Source of the DNA: Pneumocystis sp. 'macacae'
Taxonomy: Eukaryota; Ascomycota; Pneumocystomycetes; Pneumocystales; Pneumocystaceae
Direction: 5' to 3'
NCBI GenBank assembly: GCA_018127085.1
Contig: CM030722.1
Location: forward strand, 310,001-374,000
DNA: 64,000 nt
Shown here: positions 57,604 to 64,000 of the stretch, one piece after another
Layout of the letters: every line of letters begins with the position of its first letter
Position numbering within the stretch: position 1 is the stretch's first letter
The notes under the pieces: generated by a model
What the model was told of the DNA's origin: nothing
Database searches by the model: none
The model's input: only the letters and a program-made list of their open reading frames with translations
Program-made: the position numbers and the translations under genes

Positions 57604-60380
57604 TTAGACAAGAACATTTAATATAGTATTTGGAGAATATATGCATATTTTTTGTTCTAACTTCTCTCTCATAACATCTAAGAGTCCAGTTGCTTGACGC
57701 CGTATTAAAATATCTTGATCCGTTACCTGAATATAACGAATTGTTTTTAAAATGGTTCGTAGCAAATGGCCTGGAATAAATGAGATTTCGTCTGTTGCTT
57801 GTAAAATGTTTGCGATTGTCACAATAGCCGCTTTATCATTAGTATATTGTTAAAAATAAATAAATTCTGAACCTCTTCTAATCATAACATGTTCTTCTTT
57901 CTTCTCAAAATTTAAAATATCAATAGATGATTCAAGTGCCCTAAAACACCATTGTCCCATACCATAAAAACTATAATTACATGCTGCTCCTAATAAATTA
58001 AGTGCTGATGAGCGTAATCGTATATCATTTGTAGAACATGTTAATATATCAAACATTGTTGTTGCAATAGAATCTGAAATTTTATTATTGATCATTTTTC
58101 CGAGATATTGTATTATTTTATAAAGAACATCGCCTATTCGTATGCGTTCATCTAGTTTATATTTTGAAATATTTGCATATTCATTTAATAATTGTTTTAC
58201 TATATAATTTCCATGATTATTTGCTAAAGAAGAAAGACAACTTATTGCATTTAGATAAACATAACTATCATCATCTTTTAATAATCCAATTAATATATTT
58301 AATACTTCATTAACATCTATTATTGGATCTTTTGTTTCTATTATTTCTTTCAAAAGCAAAATCCCCTGAGCACGAATAGGAACAAGCTGATCATAAATAT
58401 ATCTTATAGCCTTGTTATATTTTTCTCTTAAGTCTTCAATCAAAGGATTTTTATTCTGGTCTGATATAACAGGAAAAGCAAGATATGATTTAACCAAAAT
58501 ATTTAAATCTTTAGCACAACCTTTTAAAGGTTCTACAGAATTTTCTGCCATATATATCAGCTCATTATGAATTGTATCCAATATAGAAACATCTTTTTTC
58601 GATAATTTAGGGCTGTCAATTAAAATTACATTTAAAATATTTAAAGAAATCATAACAATATTAACATCTTCATCTATAATCTCTGAATTTAGATTATTTT
58701 TTATTAATTTTTGAATGTTATTAATAGATGGTAAATTAGAATTAGCAAAATTGTCCTTCTGAGATAACCTGTAATTTTCATTAAAATTACATATAACATT
58801 CATTAGAATCTGAAAAATCTTTTCAGTATTTTTTTTTATTTCTTGTAAATAATTATTTTGAATAAACATCAAAATTTTAAGATAAGATAGTTCGTTTAAT
58901 GGATCTTGAATTTGTTTTAAGTTTTTGTTTTTATCAAGCCAATAATTTAATAATTTTAAAAAAATATTTTCAATCAATTTATAATCATCTCGAAGTTTTT
59001 CAATTAAAAAATTGAAATTCTCAATACGAGAATCAATGTCTTCTATTGATAAAACAATATCTAAATTATTAATTTCAATTGAAATTCCACCATATTCTCC
59101 ATTAGTAAAAGAAAAGTTATTACCAATATATAAAAAATTCTCAATTATCTTAAATACCGATTCAAATTGATCAGAAACAATAATATAACTTAAAATCAAA
59201 GAATTTATTCTATCTCTCCATATATATTTATGAGTTTTATGTGAAAAACAAGATGCTGCCCAAAGAATAGTAAATATAGGTGAAATAATAGTAACAATTA
59301 TATTTGAATCTGGCTGAATAACAATTCTTTCAATTCGTTTAATAGAGATATCTATCGTTTCTTCGTTTTGATTTTGTCTAGGAATATGTAATGGATCGAT
59401 AATTTTAGAAATTATATAGTTATAAACTACTTCGGAATAATTTAACAATAAAATAGATATAATCCGCCCAGAAGCCTGAAATAAATACGATTTTTCAAAT
59501 GAATGATCAAGCATTGACAGAAGTTCAGGAGCAATTGTTTTTATATATGTCTTATAATCCAGTAAGTTTTAATCCTTAATTATACATATGCAGAAACCTC
59601 TTTGTCAATATCCTTAGGAATCAATGTGACTATGGATACTACTTTATCAAGATTGTTAACCGTAATTTTATTTTCATCAGGTAACATTTTCATAAATTCA
59701 ACAATTGCAGTAATACCGTCTTTTTTTGTTGGTATTTTTGCTAATTCTTTACAAATTACACATCTCATTCTTTCAGGAGATTTAGAGTTATTTAATCCAA
59801 TTAAAGTAGATAACAAAAGGTCTAATGGCAAACTAGCTTTTCTAAATATTTAAAGAATAAATTGTTTTTATTACCTTTCCAAAAGATCATAAAACTTTTT
59901 AGACCATGTTTTGTTTCCATTAATAGAACCAAAGCTAAGTTCTCCATAAATATTTAATATATATAAAACGCATTTTTCTTTTATATTAAACGTATTCATA
60001 AATACATCATTTTTTAAAATATTATCAAAAACACAAACCATTTGTTCCAGTATTTCACCATCATTAATTATAAGTTCCTCATTACTTAATATCATATTAT
60101 TTTTGATTGAATCATGATTTAATGTTTTATTAAACATATTAGCATGTGTCTGTTGATCTAAAATCAGATTGTATCGCCGAGAAATTTTTATAAAAAGTGA
60201 CATAACATACTCAAAAAGGCGTAAAACTATCTTACGATCTTTCATACCATATGAAATATCTTCAATTTCTTCTTGATTTGTTTGTCTCAAAAAATCATTA
60301 ATATAAGCAAGAAATTTTAAAGACTGATCAGAAATAGATATTATCTCTTTTGTAAATGCAAATTCTTTTTCAGATTTCAT
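57604..60380 (-). CDS. RTP1: Rtp1/TANGO6-family HEAT-repeat protein
   Basis: Cytosolic HEAT-repeat protein implicated in nuclear import and assembly of RNA polymerase II. The N-terminal exon (60380) is MKSEKEFAFTKEIISIS. The conserved family block is SLPLDLLLSTLIGLNNSKSP, ERMRCVICKELAKIPTKKDG. A long helical centre follows. The C-terminal conserved region has AIRYIYDQLVPIRAQGILLL, YVYLNAISCLSSLANNHG, RIRIGDVLYKIIQYLG, DIRLRSSALNLLGAACNY, and ATDEISFIPGHLLRTILKTI. Introns include a 33-nt one at about 59871-59839. The product has about 860 residues. Confidence 0.82.
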
Positions 60381-60611
60381 ATCTACTTAGATTAAATATT
60401 TCTTGTCAAAGACTTACATTTTACAGTTTGGTCCAAAAACAATGTTATTTCAACCCGTTTTTTTCGAAAATCTTGGATCATATCTTATAAGAAACTCAGA
60501 AATAATTCTATAAATATTTTTCTGTTCTCTTTTGTTCTAAATTTAAATTATCTTAGAATTTAATATTATAAAGATGTTAAATATCGATCAATCTTGATTT
60601 AATATTAAGAA

Positions 60612-63172
<2,561 letters not shown>

Positions 63173-63355
63173 TAAACTATAATTGTTTTATATCTATCCT
63201 ATGTAACATTTTCGAATATAATTAGATGATCTTATGCATTTTTGTTTAATCTCATTTTACTAAATATCATTGATCGTTAAATCCCAACTATTTAAACCTC
63301 AAATTAAAAATTCACAATACAAATAAACTATAGTTCATTTTTTTATAAAGAATTT

Positions 63356-64000
63356 ATGAACATATCTTCTGTATATTTTTAATTTAAGACAATTTTATTC
63401 TGCTAATTTGCTTTAGTGGCGTCAATTTAATTTTTTTAAAATCAATGAAATTTCTAGTGTATCTAATGAAGATATAAGTAATACATTAAAAGTATGTTTT
63501 ATAGATTCTATTCATCCCCTTTATAAAAATAGTTCATATCTTCATCCATTGTTGCATCTGGTATGGGATTTATTTATATAGCAGATGATACCGGATGCAT
63601 CCAAATTATCTCATCTTCATTTTCCACTGTACAGGAGTTTTTGGCATACAAAAATGGACGTGTTTCTTTAATACATTGTGTTCATGATGGGAATTTTTTA
63701 ATAACAATAGGCGTAAATTTTGTCGAAAATTAAATAACTATTTTAACTATTTTAAGGAAGAAGAAAATATTCCAACTTCATTGCTAAAGATATGGTCTTT
63801 TGAGTCTTTCGAAAAAGAGGTGAAAAAACCAAAATGCAAGACCATAATTAACATTAATAATTCCAACCCTTATCCTGTATGTATTAAATTTATATTTATT
63901 CATTAATAAAAAATGGTAGATTTCATGCTTTGCAGCATTATACAATCTTAGTCATCTTGCTATAGGCTTTACAGATGGTAGTGTGTTACTCATTAAGGGA
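63356..64000 (+). CDS. VPS11: Vps11/Pep5, 5' part (cut by window end)
   Basis: CORVET/HOPS core subunit and RING protein for endolysosomal tethering. Exon 1 reads MNIS S from ATG 63356, joined by a 45-nt intron to WRQFNFFKINEISSVSNEDI. Then FISSSIVASGMGFIYIADD and GCIQIISSSFSTVQEF (start of the beta-propeller), RVSLIHCVHDGNFLITIG, EEENIPTSLLKIWSFESFEK, and ALYNLSHLAIGFTDGSVLLI at the window edge. These are the expected N-terminal blocks of Vps11. The C-terminal clathrin-repeat and RING regions lie outside the window. Confidence 0.86.

Overview
The window looks like part of an intron-rich, AT-rich ascomycete chromosome, most probably from a Pneumocystis-type member of the Taphrinomycotina. The reasons are dense genes with many 33-60 nt introns (donors mostly GTA, branch sites like CTAAC/TTAAT), a gene set matching fission yeast (LEA1, RNG3, SKB1/PRMT5, DAD1, ORC6, FPK1, MDV1) and genes absent from budding yeast (taspase-1 type threonine aspartase, PPIL3-type cyclophilin). 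The species is inferred. No mobile element, CRISPR array, rRNA or tRNA gene was recognised. All coding coordinates below span introns; exon junctions were read by eye from splice signals and reading frame.

Layout. 1-2.4 kb: a GC-rich, G-skewed left edge running into the 3' exons of DUS3. 2.8-8.1 kb: an MSP-domain protein, a BAP31-like ER protein, YVH1 and a coiled-coil protein. 8.1-9.4 kb: a very AT-rich gene-free stretch. 9.4-17.9 kb: LEA1 (U2A'), VPS15 and GUA1, all on minus. 18.2-22.5 kb: MDV1, BCP1, BCD1. 23.2-30.9 kb: an FPK1-type kinase, a TBC Rab-GAP and ALG2 on minus. 30.9-37.7 kb: ZPR1, a CZIB/DUF866 protein, a protein with a RAD51AP1-like C-terminus, and PRMT5. 37.7-39.5 kb: a gene-free, compositionally distinct interval. 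39.5-45.1 kb: RPR2/SNM1-like, DBR1, RHO4, DAD1, a PPIL3-type cyclophilin and MRPS5. 45.7-64 kb: RNG3/UNC45, a coiled-coil protein, a small unknown gene, TYW2, an SSP120-like EF-hand protein, TFB4, taspase, ARP3, ORC6, SmF, RTP1/TANGO6, PRP43 and the start of VPS11.

The most exciting element is in the gene-free interval at about 38.5-39.36 kb: a strong candidate telomerase RNA gene (plus strand). It holds a 9-nt template complementary to TTAGGG repeats, a classic H-type pseudoknot (6-bp stem, U7 loop, 12-bp second stem with two bulges), a CR4/5-like three-way junction, and a canonical Sm site followed by a 3' stem-loop, in the expected 5'-3' order.

Functional themes: RNA processing (LEA1, SmF, PRP43, DBR1, PPIL3-type cyclophilin, RPR2/SNM1, BCD1), tRNA modification (DUS3, TYW2), ribosome biogenesis (YVH1, BCP1), endolysosomal traffic (VPS15, VPS11, TBC GAP), actin/cytokinesis (ARP3, RNG3, RHO4) and chromosome maintenance (ORC6, DAD1, RAD51AP1-like protein, telomerase RNA).
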